From positions 28,541,661 to 28,605,660 of the forward strand of contig JASDDO010000028.1 in NCBI GenBank assembly GCA_030015575.1: DNA of 64,000 nucleotides, read 5' to 3'. The stretch comes from Agapanthus africanus. Lineage: Eukaryota > Streptophyta > Magnoliopsida > Asparagales > Amaryllidaceae. Position 1 is the first letter of the stretch. Every line of letters starts with the position of its first letter. The translations under genes and the position numbers were made by a program. Positions 10,117 through 21,286 of the stretch are shown one piece after another. The notes under the pieces were generated by a model. That model was not told the DNA's origin. It was given only the letters and a program-made list of their open reading frames with translations, and searched no databases.

Positions 10117-11841
10117 ATGTCACTTTGGACTAGGGACACTAGCGCCCGATTAGTCCGTGTTTCGTTGGTACCGACCGACGAACCTTTCGACTCCGAAGTC
10201 GAAATTCCGTCCACCTACTTACCTCCACCTTCAAATTCATCTTCCAAAGGTATGTCGGGATATAATCCCAACAACACCTTACCCACGGGACTGATTCCAC
10301 CTCCGTTAGGTGCGAATAACCCGAATCACCCGCCTGTTGTAGCGCCCTAACGAATCGCGCTCCAGGATCTCTTCTACCATGTCCGCACTTCCTTACCTAC
10401 CTGTCTTTCACCCTTACCGGCAAATGGGGACAATTTTGAGATAAAACCCCACTTCATCAATATGCTGCCAAAATTTCATGGATTGGAATCCGAAGATGCC
10501 TATATCTTTATCAATAAATTCCAAAACGTTTGCGCCATGATGAAAACAACCCAATTATCCGATGATGCTATAAGGCTAAGGGTCATTCCTTTCATCTTAT
10601 GTGACTTAGCCGAGAAGTGGCTATACAGCACAGCGTCACATTCAATCCGAAATTGGGACGAGTTTGTTAAAGCTTTTCTTAAAAAGTTTTATCCTCATCA
10701 CAAGACCGCGAGAATTCGCAATGAGATAATACAATTTTCCCAGCTTCCTTCCGAACCATTTTGGAAGTGTTTTGAAAGATTCAAAGACCTACTGGTTCAA
10801 TGACCTCACCACGGGATCGAAAATTGGCAACTTTGCCAAACATTATACGAGGGATTGAACCCGGCAACGAAGCAGTTGCTAGAAACAATTTGTCAGGGTC
10901 ACTTTCTAACCAAATCTAGTGAGGAAGCGTGGCAGTTTCTCGAGGATCTTAGTGAACAAACAATTCAGTGGGAGAGCACCAAGACCACCTCATCTTCTTC
11001 TATTGGTCAATCTAGTCCAGGCATACATCAATTAGATATGTCGATTGCTATGAAGGCCGAGATGACCGCACTTACGAAAAAACTAGAAGCCATTGAGACC
11101 AAAATCTCATCGTCTTCTCCTGCCCCTGCTTTACCCCCATGAACTGTTTGTGCTTGTTGTTCGGATCCATCATACCTTACCGAAGAGTGTCCTTACAATC
11201 CACCTGTTCAAGGACGAGTTCAAGTCAATGCTGCCTTTCAGCAACGACAACGAAACGATCCTTACTCTTGGACCTATAATCCGGGTTGGAGGAGTCACCC
11301 AAATTTTGCTTGGAATCAAAATCAACAATTCTAAGGAAACAACAACTTTCAAAGGCCTCCTCCTCCACAACAACAAGCACCCCAACAAACTCAATACCGG
11401 CAACCTTTCCAACCACAACCATATCCAAATCAAACGAACAATTTTATTCAACCCAATGATGATAAGGTTATCTCGCTATAAAAAAGTTTAAATGCGTTTC
11501 TCAAGCAATCTACAGAATCCGCAGCAAGGTTAGAAAATTTCGTCCAGTCTTTAGTGCACAACAATGCTTTACACGATCAAAGCATCAAATCTATTGAGGT
11601 ACAAATTGCACAACTAACTGCTGCGTTGAGCGAGAGAGAAAAGGGAAAGCTTCCATCTCAACCATTGCCGAATCCCGGTCGCACACATAACGCACAATAT
11701 CAAAATCATAATGTAAATACGGTGACCACGTTGAGATCTGGAAGAGTGTTGCAAAATAACGTGGGTATTAGTGATGACACCCCGCCGGTTCTTCTTCTTC
11801 ATCTCCATCCTCTTCTTCTTCACCTTCATCTTCTTCGCTAG
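10117..11841 (+). pseudogene. gag: Element A gag pseudogene (Athila-like)
   Basis: One frame runs from the ATG at 10117 with in-frame stops at 10348, 10801 and 11140 and more near 11332 and 11480. The Gag core is clear at 10462-10803 (MLPKFHGLESEDAYIF, EKWLYS, FLKKFYPHHKT), which is typical of the Athila lineage. A zinc knuckle follows the third stop near 11149 as C-x2-C-x4-Y-x4-C, with the essential His replaced by Tyr. A Gln/Pro/Asn-rich tail and an Athila-like stretch (VQIAQLTAAL near 11600) complete it. A frameshift between about 11780 and 11960 separates it from the protease frame. The gene is inactive. Confidence 0.88.
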
Positions 11842-11960
11842 AGCCTATTCTTCATTCTTCAAAAGGCTCTTCTTCTTCTAATCCGAACGGACCCACTTCT
11901 CACTTCAAGAACACATCCACACTGGGACCCGTTCCAACTCCACATTCTACTCCACAGACT

Positions 11961-13421
11961 TTGGACTCAACGGATTTTCAAAATGCTCCATTTCCAAACA
12001 GGTTGAGTCTTAATAAACCAACTCCACAAATGGAGAAGATTATGGAGTTATTTAAACAGGTTAGCATAAATATACCTCTCTTGGATGCAATCCAACAAGT
12101 CCCTTCGTACGCGAAAATCTTAAAGGGCTTATGCTCCTCGAAGAGAAAATCTCAAATCCCCAAGAAAGTGCTATTGGCCAGTGCAGTGAGCAAAGCTATT
12201 AACCAACCTCAACCCTTACCCCAAAATTGAAAGAACCCCGGCTGTCCTACGATTTCAATAACAATTGGAGATAAGGAAATCAATCGAGCACTTTTAGATC
12301 TTGGGTCTAGTGTTAACATGCTTCCCTACTCCGTGTATGAGCAATTAGGGATTGGAGAGCTGAAATCCACTCGTTGTACTCTCCAAATGGCTGATCGATC
12401 AATCACCCATCCTAGGGGTGAGCTAGAGGATGTGTTGATTAAAGTTGGGGACTTCATATTCCCCGTTGATTTTATTGTTATGGACACACAACCTATTGCT
12501 AACCCACGGAACCAAATTCCGGTGATACTCGGTCGACCATTTTTGGCCACTTCCAATACCGTAATAAATTGTCGCAATGGCTCCATGACTCTATCTTTCG
12601 GAAAGACGTCTAGTGAGTTCAATATTTACAAGTTAGGAAGTCTGCCCCCCGTGCCTAAATCTAGTACACGAGAAGTTTGCTCTATTCACGAAATCACGCA
12701 GGAGGACTGTGAGCTTGAAAGATTTTTGTTTGATGAAAACAGTTTTGACGCCACTAGTGCGTCCCTCCTTGAATCTACCACAGTTGACACAACCGATATT
12801 GATTATGAAAGTTTCACTTTTTCAGTTGATTTTGACGACTCACAACCCGAATATGAGTCTTTTGAATTTTTGGATGAGTTAGTTGAACCATCCGATTCGG
12901 TTGTTTGCAGTGATTTCGAATCTGTGTTGGAGTCCTTTGAGTTCGAGGTAGATTTCCCAATTTTGCCTATGATTGTTTCACCTCCGAAACTCGAACTTAT
13001 GCCCTTGCCGTCTCACCTTAAATATGCTTACATAGGTGAGAATGAGACCTTTCCCGTTATCATATCGGCCCCTCTAGCCCTCGAGCAAGAGAACGCCCTT
13101 TTAATGGTCTTACAAGATAGGCGGCAAGCTTTCGGCTGGACTATGGCGGACATCGAGGAGATTAGTTCCCTCATATTTGAATATCATATGCATATGATGG
13201 ATGATGCCAAGTCGATAAAGGATCCACAGATATATCTTGGGGATAGTGTGGATAGTCAACCTCCTCCTTTAGAAGTTGAACCACCCTCTTTTCTTTTAAT
13301 AAGCTACGAGAATGCCAATATTCCACTGATTGCTGATCATTCACATTCTCGTTTTGATTCATCACCACCTCCTATCTATTCACTTCCACATTTTCCATCC
13401 CATCACTTCTATCTTCCCTAA
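11961..13421 (+). pseudogene. pro: Element A protease plus N-terminal reverse transcriptase remnant
   Basis: After one stop at 12228 the frame is open to 13421. An aspartic-protease motif DLGSSVNMLP lies at about 12299-12328 and ILGRPFLATSNT at about 12526-12560, as in Athila protease. Near 13008 the sequence reads PLPSHLKYAYIGE and then GWTMADIEEIS, the conserved start of the Athila reverse transcriptase. All RT catalytic motifs, RNase H and integrase are absent. The frame continues instead into a Pro/Ser-rich tail (EVEPPSFLLISYENAN) that is also the C-terminus of element B's protein. An internal deletion therefore created this derivative while keeping the tail in frame. Confidence 0.85.
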
Positions 13422-15015
13422 TTCTTTTTGGATCCGTACAATATGTTCTTCCACCAACCGATACTCTTTACAGATAAATTTTTCGACTGGTTGGTGTTGA
13501 CGTTTGGTCTTTGCAAAGTTTGGCAATAACGTTTAACATTGTTTCAATGAAGTTTTAGGGGGGCCTTTCTGTATATATATATATTTTTTCTTTTACCAAT
13601 AAAAAAATTATAAAAACAATTTGTAAATAAATAAACAGGGGAGTGCCGACATTCTCAACCCTCTTGGCGTAGCATGACAGTGAGGACACTGTCAAGTTTA
13701 AGTTTGGGGGTATGCTCGGTAAGCCTTCTTCCTTCGCATTCATATGTACATTTTGCATTTGCATACTTATTTTAAAACCCATAAAAATTGAAAAATTTCA
13801 AATATTATAAAAATTAAAGTATTCAATTTTGGCCTTATTTGACTTGAGTTTGACAAATAGGTTAATTAGCTAAGAACAACTAGATCTTAGACTTAGTAAA
13901 TTAAAAACCCTAAAAATAACCTTTCTTAAAGTTTAACGGTAGAGAGTATATGTCTTTGTAATTTATTTAGAAATAGGCAAATTTTGAGTTCACTTCTTGG
14001 GCTAAGTCAAAATAAAGGAAAAGTATTGATATTTTTATTAAAATATAAGTTTGAAAAATAATTCCTAGCTTAAGTCTAGATTCTGAAAATGTATACCCTA
14101 CAATTTGCACAAACACGCACCTTGAAACTTGGAACAGTAGAAGAGACCTTGAAATGCTCTTGTCTAAAGTCCTTAGTACGATGAAAATAAAAATACAAGT
14201 GTGAATAAAGAAAAAAAAATGAACACTGGTTTTTGTGATTACTTAAGGCTAAAAAAATAGAAAAAATAATTAGCGAGGGTGCTTCATCACCTAGTGACAT
14301 AGACCAACTGGTTTGGAAGTCACTGCTAAAAGCCTTGGGTGTTACAAGACTAGGAAGTACGCTTTAAAGTGCAAACGCATTTTGTAATCGGTCGTTGGTA
14401 CCTCAAGAAGTATTAACGGTCGCATGAAGGATGTATAAGCAAAATTCATTTAAAAATTCACCAATTAATAAGTGCTTTGGACAACGGACAAGGGAATGAT
14501 TGCTTGATTTAAATTTCCAAGTGTAGGGGTGACCTATACACACACGTAGGGGTATGTGATTGGAGTTTAGATGAAAGAAAGGAGTGAAGAATAGAACTTG
14601 TATTTTTAGTAGAGTTGATAAAAATTCCTAAGTGGAGATGGAACCTTAGAAGGAAAACTTAAGAACTGTCAAAAGCTAAGTAGGTCTGCGGAACATATAT
14701 AATCTTAAATTAGATAATGAGGAAGTGTGAAGAATATGGGTGGATAATTTACGAGTCAACGATAATAGAATTCCTTGTTAGAAAACCTAATTGGAGAACA
14801 AAAGTCGAAAAGCCGAATTGATAGGATTTTGTGGGTAGTATCCGCTGAAAACCCCCAGGAAACAACACTCCTCCTACTAGGGACACCTAGAGATTTAACG
14901 GCTTGTTGCACGATCTCAGTGCAATCATGTTTCCCTGCGAAAGTGAGGTTAGGTTTTTGTCGAGATTAAAACTAAGTTTGCTCGAGGAAGAGCAAAAGAT
15001 AAGTTTGGGGGTATT
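13422..15015 (+). other. Element A 3' non-coding region with polypurine tracts
   Basis: There is no gene here. A perfect inverted repeat GACAGTG-AGGA-CACTGTC at 13676-13693 is followed by AAGTTTGGGGGTAT at 13699-13712, an internal polypurine tract. Further on are blocks strongly conserved in element B, for example TACCTCAAGAAGTATTAACG near 14400 and ACAACACTCCTCCTACTAGG near 14863. The priming polypurine tract AAGTTTGGGGGTATT ends one base before the second LTR at 15016. Confidence 0.8.
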
Positions 15016-16324
15016 TGTTCATACCATAATATTGCATTATTATATTCCCCATTCTTATGTATTTTACAAATAAACAGGTGGTTTTGACCCATGTCTGCTA
15101 CATAGTACAGGTTACAGGTTCTTGGATCTAAAACAGTGAAAAAGATAAAAGACGATGCAAAAGTGGGACTACAACCAACAAATAGAAGGATCTTAATCAA
15201 GCCTACGCAAAAGATCAGTACAAGGCAACGCAAGGTCCAAGATGTCAAAGCGAACGGTTAAAAGTCCACTACGATTCATTGGGAGATCTGGAAGGAACCT
15301 AGAAGCCAATTGGAGAAAAGTACTGAAGAAATAGGAAGACAAAGACAGTAGCAAGCAGCCCAGAAAATTGCAGAGCCCAAGCCCACATGTTGGCTGCGGA
15401 ACCGCGGCCAAACCCATGCTGCGGCCGCGGTTCCGCGGCCGTATAGAGCCCAAAGAAAAGAATATTTTACCATAATACAGAGGCGGTGCGCGGGAGTTGA
15501 CTAGGTCTTTTCTTAGGGGGTATTTTTGTAAAAGCAGATGTGCGAGTCAATTGTAACCTAGGGTTTCTATGAATCTATAAATAGAACCCTAAAAACCTTT
15601 TCTAGGGTATGCCTCTTTTCACTTCATAAATTCATATCTGTACTGTGTTCATGTTTGGAGAGATCCATCAATAAAAATCAGTAAGTTCTTTTATTTCTTT
15701 GCCTTAGTTTACTTTTAATTTAGAATGTCTTTTAATACCCTAATGAGCGAGTAGTCTCCTCGCTTGTTAGGGTTAGTTTTAGGGAAAGGTTTGAGAGATG
15801 AGATCCCTCACCCCCTTCTTGCCCCATCACACATAAGAATTAGAACTCCATGCATACACGCACACACCGCTCCCTGGGGCACCTTACCCCTCGAGGTAAC
15901 GGTGATACTGTAGCATAAAGGACCGGTTGAGCGTGTTTTCCATGGAGATTAGGGTAAGGACCGATAAAGGAAGGACAAAAACCTAGAGGAAGAAACATCT
16001 TCCCGATGGTACTAATTCCTTTTATTGATAATTACCATAACATCTAATAGATCTAAAATAGGGCATTGAAAGCGGTGAGGAAACCTACAATCTCTCAACT
16101 TACCCTAGACCTAACCCTAGCAAGACTTAGATCTAGATATTCTTAGTATAAATCAATTTAGCTTTTAAAAATAATCAATCCGACACCCATCGGAATAAAC
16201 TCATTAGAGCGATTAAGAAAACACAAAATCCCTGTGGACCGACCCGTACTCACCGGCTAGCTGCAAAGCGACGCCGATCTTGATTGCGGTAATATAATTT
16301 TGATCATAAATACTCTCCAAATCA
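15016..16324 (+). repeat. Element A second LTR (1309 bp)
   Basis: It matches 7666-8974 throughout, with the same ends TGTTCATACC and AAATCA. Unlike an ordinary 3' LTR it is followed immediately by another primer-binding site and leader, so it is shared by two tandem element copies. Confidence 0.92.
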
Positions 16325-16789
16325 AATGGCGCCGTTGCCGGGGATGGCGTAGTATTCCTTTTTGCAATTTCGGGTTAATCTAAATTAAAAAATCAAAAAA
16401 CAGAAAAGAAAAAATTTTAAAAATTTTATCATTTATTGTTTGAAGGGTATTTTTTGTGTAAATCTTTGCAGGATAGACGGATCCGGAAAAATCCAGAGTG
16501 CGAAACAGAAAAAGGTACATCTGAACAGAAAGGGGCTGGAAAAACAGAACACCACAATTTTTCTGGAGATCCGCGCCGCCATTTCCACCGCTAAACCGCG
16601 GCCAGATGTGGGTTTGTGCCGCTAATCCACGGTCCCTCTGTGACAAAATCGCGCGAAATTTTCACTGTTTGTTTCCTTTCTCTCCCCTCTGAAACCTAAA
16701 ATATATCTTTTGCCAAATCTTCTGCAGGATTCTTTGCGCTAAAAATCTTATCCCTTCCAATAATTGATTCTCTGCAGGATTATTTGCTA
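16325..16789 (+). mobile_element. Second copy of element A leader, truncated
   Basis: TGGCGCCGTTGCCGGGG at 16327 and the next ~460 bp repeat the leader at 8975-9439 with few changes. Homology stops at about 16789, inside CTGCAGGATTATTTGC, where minus-strand LTR J starts. This shows that A is part of a tandem array LTR-internal-LTR-leader. Confidence 0.85.
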
Positions 16790-18519
16790 AATACGGATCG
16801 TCCGCAGGGAAAGTGTGATTCAATCGTAATTAATTTAGATGAATTGAAAATTAAAGAGAAAAGAAAAGACAATTTGATTCAAGATTTATAAAAGTGAATT
16901 TCAAGAATTATCAAAATCTAGATCTAATATCAAGAATGCTAAAAATCAAGAATCAAGAATTGGTGATATCCAAATCGAATTAGTAATCAAGATTTGTAAT
17001 GAGGCTCGTAGGAATCGATCGAATCTATAAAAGTGATGAAAACTTGTGATTACGTTTTCTTATCTATTAATGATTTGTTGCTAGATCGATGACGATCAAC
17101 GAGGTTTAAGGATCTCTTGAAGGAACCATGGTTTCTTCATCTCATCTTTTGTCCTTTCATTGATTATCATTCAAATGCTAGTCTCTAGTAAATTGAATTA
17201 CCGATCGTTGATCTCTAATTAAGAGCGAAAACATTCAAGAAAGCATCTCTCTCAAAACTAGATTGTCGATAATTCAATTTATAAGAGTTTACAAAACTTA
17301 TAGGAATTAAGAATCGTTTCAAGATTGTACTAATCATCATCTATCTATTCTCTCGACTCTTCCACGAGCGGAGTTTTTACTCAAGCATCATAACAACGAA
17401 ATCAATCAAGAATTGAAAACTCATCATAATGCTCAAATATAAAGATAAGCAAGATAAAGAAATTTCACCTTTTATTATTAACAATTCCGTTAAAATTCGC
17501 TCAAGTTCTACAAGATTTGAGGAGAGAACTCGATCGTCGATTTAGCTCCACACCGTCTCCGTGAGTCGCGGATCGTCTTGGATCACTTGCTCGGATGAAG
17601 ATCGGCATTGCTTCTAAAAGGTTGAAGGCTTCTTGCTTGATTTGTACTCGAAGATCTTGAATTTGGCTTTTGGTGATTAGGGTTTGGGTGCACAAGTTGT
17701 GTCACTCAACTTGTGGGTGAATTGATGTGGAATGATCAACAACTTTGAGAGTGAAGCCTTTGGGTCCTTTTTATAGCCTTGATTAGGATTAGCTTTCCTT
17801 AGAAGCTAGGTTTAGTTTAGCTTCTCTTACAAGCTTGGTAGTTGAGTAGAAGTTTCTAGAGTTAGTTAGTTATCTAGCTTCCTTGATAAGCTTGGTTGTT
17901 GGGAAGAACCTTCTAGGTTTAGCTAGAAGCATGGAGGTGTTTAGCTTGTACAAGAAGCTTGGCTGTTCGCACAGAAGCTTCTGGAGATCTCTGGAGTTTG
18001 AAGTGGTTTGAATGAGTTTAGAACTTGGAAGGAGAAGCCTGAAGATGCACTGTGCTGATGTCATGATCACGTGGCCGCGGATCCGCCGCGGTTAAGCCCC
18101 TTCGGCCGCGGATCCGCGGCCCATTGGCGGCATCTGTGCATGAATTCTCCTGTGCTGATTTGTGTTGACCTCGTGGTATGTTTCTGATGTCTGAAATATT
18201 TTTACTCTTTCTCGTTCACTGCCAGATCACAAGTCTTGGACTTGGCATATTTTTATCAGCACTTTTAGCAGTTTCGGCTCTTTTACCTGGAATTTCCTGC
18301 ACATATTCTCGAGATAAGTGTTGCGCTATACAAAGATTATGCGTGCAATGATAAACACTCAATTTTCCTCAAAAATTTCGATTATAATATATAACAAAAG
18401 TTATTTGGTATTTTATAGACAATTTGCTAATATGTGCTATATTCATACCGAACATCTTTAGATGATTGCAAATAGTAGGGAAATTGATGTGTTAAAAAAG
18501 AAATATTTTCGACTGATCA
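16790..18519 (-). repeat. Element J LTR, minus strand, 3' end truncated
   Basis: On the minus strand it starts TGATCAGTCGAAAATATTTC at 18519. It runs to TTTCCCTGCGGACGATCCGT near 16793, the phrase that in A and B (CCTGTGGAC...CCCGTACTC, CCCTGAGGACGGCCCGTACT) lies close to the 3' end of the LTR. The last few dozen bases and the internal region are missing. The segment near 18072-18123 contains the CCGCGGATCCGCGGCC variant of the motif shared by A and B. No protein can be recognised. Calling it an Athila-like LTR is an inference from these phrases. Confidence 0.6.
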
Positions 18520-18810
18520 GGACCCCCGTAAAAACTCTGTGTGGCTCCCGATATATCCAAAACCCCCCTTTAAAAACACAATACACGCACGCTGCACATT
18601 GAGTTCGCATGACCAGTTTAACCCGTCAATCGGAGGTTCTCTCGCTCCAAAGGCGGGGGGTAATTAACGGCGGCTTAGTCCGCGGCTGCCGGAGATTCAG
18701 ATCCCCACAATCATTAAACCCCGGCCTACCCTTGGCAGGGGGAATCTGTAGTACGCTTGACAAGCGCACGCGTATTCCCATCTCAATGGGGTGACAAAAA
18801 ACACCCTACA
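18520..18810 (+). repeat. Element G LTR, 3' end
   Basis: This is the inverted match of 2840-3130 in element I, ending ACACCCTACA at 18810. It is followed by LTR sequence of element B, not by a primer-binding site, so G is a solo LTR or the 3' LTR of a + strand element. The junction lies 5 bp upstream of B's TATA box. The five bases AGTGC after it are the likely target duplication, whose partner is off the window. Confidence 0.8.
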
Positions 18811-19714
18811 AGTGCTATATAAAGGACCAAGGGCTAAAGTTAGAAGATATCAAACCGACGCGATCACGAAGTCCACGACGGCTCAAGAATCCTGGTTGAT
18901 CATCAACGGTTCATCTACCTCCTTAGAAGAGATCGAGAAGCAAACTAGCATTTTGTAATCATTTTCTAAAAGAACAAAGTGTAATTGATCTTGTTGATTA
19001 ATAAAGGTAGTTGTTTTCTTATTTTATTTCTTTGTAGTTTTTCAATATGATTTCTCTCTCTATCTTTTCTTTTCCCAACATGCACGAGTAATTCTTTGCT
19101 TGTTAGGGTTCGTAGGATTAGGGTAGATTAATGAATGATGAAGATCCTTAAACTCTTTTTACGTCCTATAAAGTTTATAAATTTTATCAAAAGAATAGTT
19201 AACATGTTAATCGGGCGCGCTATCAATTCATTGATATTCACGACCACAATTAGAGATTAGATTAACAATTGTTTGGTAAAGGCTAGACATGAACGGAGAT
19301 CCATGTCAAGATAGGGGTTAAGAGTGGGAACCCTTTCCCTCCAGAAACCCTAATCTACATACTTCACTGTCGATCTAATTTTAAATCTATTAAAGGATAA
19401 AAAGAGTAATTTTTAATTAATCATACATGACTACAAAATCTTAATGAACCCTACAAGCCCCCTTCTACTATAAAACCTACATCCGTAGTTAATCTAGATT
19501 TATATTCTACATTCGTGTTTAACGTAGATCTAGATTCTATAACTATTCTTCACTATTCTCTATTCCTCCATTCTTACTCTTTTTCAACACGTCTAAAATA
19601 AAATTGAAAGATTCCACATATCCCTGAGGACGGCCCGTACTCATCTCGGTCTAGCTACACGCGACACCGTTATTGATTGCGGTTATTCTATAAATACTTT
19701 TTCACGATCAATCA
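18811..19714 (+). repeat. Element B 5' LTR, 3' half
   Basis: It matches 54706-55613 of B's complete 3' LTR, with differences of a few percent by eye. It contains the TATA box CTATATAAAG (18815-18824), a 5' region rich in ACGAAGTCCACGACGG-like sequence, and AATAAAGG near 18999. It ends GATCAATCA at 19714. The upstream half, with the CArG array seen in the 3' LTR, has been displaced by G and should lie beyond the left edge. Confidence 0.9.
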
Positions 19715-20312
19715 AATGGCACTGTTGCCAGGGATACGTGCGTAATTTATTTTTCTTACTATTCGTGTTGAATTCTTTTTCGATCTATATCATAAACATA
19801 AAACAAAACCGCATCTTGCATATTTAACGATTAGTGTGTGATTCTTGCGAGGAATTATGGAGTCATTTTAGCGAGGAGATAAAGATTCAGAGACATTCAT
19901 CAAGACCCAGAGGAGAAGCGGAGGCTACTGTACAAAAATTGTCAAATGATCCCCTCATCTTGCGGCGGAACCGCGGCCAATTCACCAGTATTGCGGTAGA
20001 ACCGCAGCCTAATTGGTGGATCTTGGTATCAAAATTCTCTGGTATCTTCTATAACTCTTTATCTCTCCTCTGAAATATCCAATAATATAGTTTCTGCAGG
20101 ATTCTTTGCAAAATATCGCCGCTCAAAAATCTTTTTGCATGCTTTTTTTTGCGAGTTGTTTTTGCATATTTTAATACGGACTTTAAGGGGCAAGACCACA
20201 ATTCAGATTAGGTGGGGATTTCATCACCCTTCCTAGGCCCCATAAATCACAAAACGAGCATCCGCATAACCCTATATTAATTAAAAAATATCTAGATCAA
20301 GACCCTAAGGAC
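19715..20312 (+). other. Element B primer-binding site and first part of leader
   Basis: TGGCACTGTTGCCAGGG at 19717 is a mutated Athila-type tRNA-Asp site. The leader includes GCGGCGGAACCGCGGCC-like sequence near 19961 and the blocks GGACTTTAAGGGGCAAGACC and GGTGGGGATTTCATCACCC near 20168-20228, shared with element A. It stops at the AGGAC target duplication (20308-20312) and resumes at 39206. Confidence 0.85.
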
Positions 20313-20360
20313 TGTTTCCTGATTTAAAATCAGGAAAGCTTCTGGAAAAGCTTCGGAAGA

Positions 20361-20828
20361 GGGTCACGTGCTTACACGTGACCAGCGGCCACGTGTTAAC
20401 ACGAGACACCTAAAAAGCATCATCAGATCGAGTTCAGTCTCCTAGCTACGCTGAAGAAAATGGGCTTCAGAAAGAGTCACGTGCTCCCACGTGACCAGGG
20501 TCACGTGGTGACACGTGACATTTAAATGCAAGCGTCCAACACGCAAGTTCTCTGATCGAGTCAAGAAAAAGGGTTCAGAAAGAGTCACGTGCTCCCACGT
20601 GACCAGGGTCACGTGTCGGCACGTGACGTTCAAGGCAGCAAGCGCGTTTCCAGAACAACCAAGGAAAGAGAGTTCAAATAAAGGGTCACGTGCTCACACG
20701 TGACCAGGGGTCACGTGGTAGCACGTGATGTTTAAGCAGCAATCAGAAGACACAGTGCAGAAGGCTCGTTCCAAAGGGGGTCACGTGCTCACACGTGACC
20801 ATGGATCACGTGGTCACACGTGACCGGC
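20361..20828 (+). promoter_or_regulatory. Paired CACGTG (G-box) array in element C U3
   Basis: I count 19 CACGTG hexamers between 20363 and 20827, and 8 more at 21850-22070. Most are arranged as inverted pairs, GTCACGTG-(4-5 bp)-CACGTGAC, so that each pair is itself a larger palindrome. CACGTG is the core recognised by plant bZIP and bHLH factors. The cluster ends about 315 bp upstream of the TATA box, the place expected for enhancer sites. That it binds such factors is inference. Confidence 0.75.
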
Positions 20829-21142
20829 TTCCAAAGCCCATGTTGACGACAGAATTAAATTCTGAAGGAAATTCGAATCTTTCCAAAGGAAAGTAATTAT
20901 TTGGGACTAATCAAATTAAAGATTCAGAGATGATTAAATATCATCTATCTATGGAAAATCTCGGCTTTGGGAAAGATTTCCCCCTTAAATCTAACCAGAA
21001 TATCAAAGGAGAATCTCTGGATTTAAGATCCAATGGTGAATAAAATTCACCTAATAATCCAAAGGCCCAAAATGAATGATGGATGCAAATCAAATCTCCC
21101 AATGAAGATTCGTCAAAAACTGATTGATGCGGCTGCCTCTCC

Positions 21143-21150
21143 TATAAATA
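21143..21150 (+). promoter_or_regulatory. TATA box of element C 5' LTR
   Basis: TATAAATA inside the palindrome TCCTATAAATAGGA. The same box is at 36445-36452 in the 3' LTR. Transcription should start about 30 bp downstream. Confidence 0.75.
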
Positions 21151-21286
21151 GGAGCCAAGGGACACAAAAAAGAGAGATGCGCAGAGAAGAAAAGGAGAAA
21201 AAGAGAAGAGTTTTGATACTTCGAAAAGACTCAGATCTCCTGCAAAAAACCCTAGGTAAGAAAGGGAAGCCCTTTTGAAAGAAGCA

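Noticed and set aside
20442-20633. 63-codon frame with HVTLVTWEHVTL repeats
   Set aside because: It is only the CACGTG inverted-pair array translated; the palindromic sites create it.
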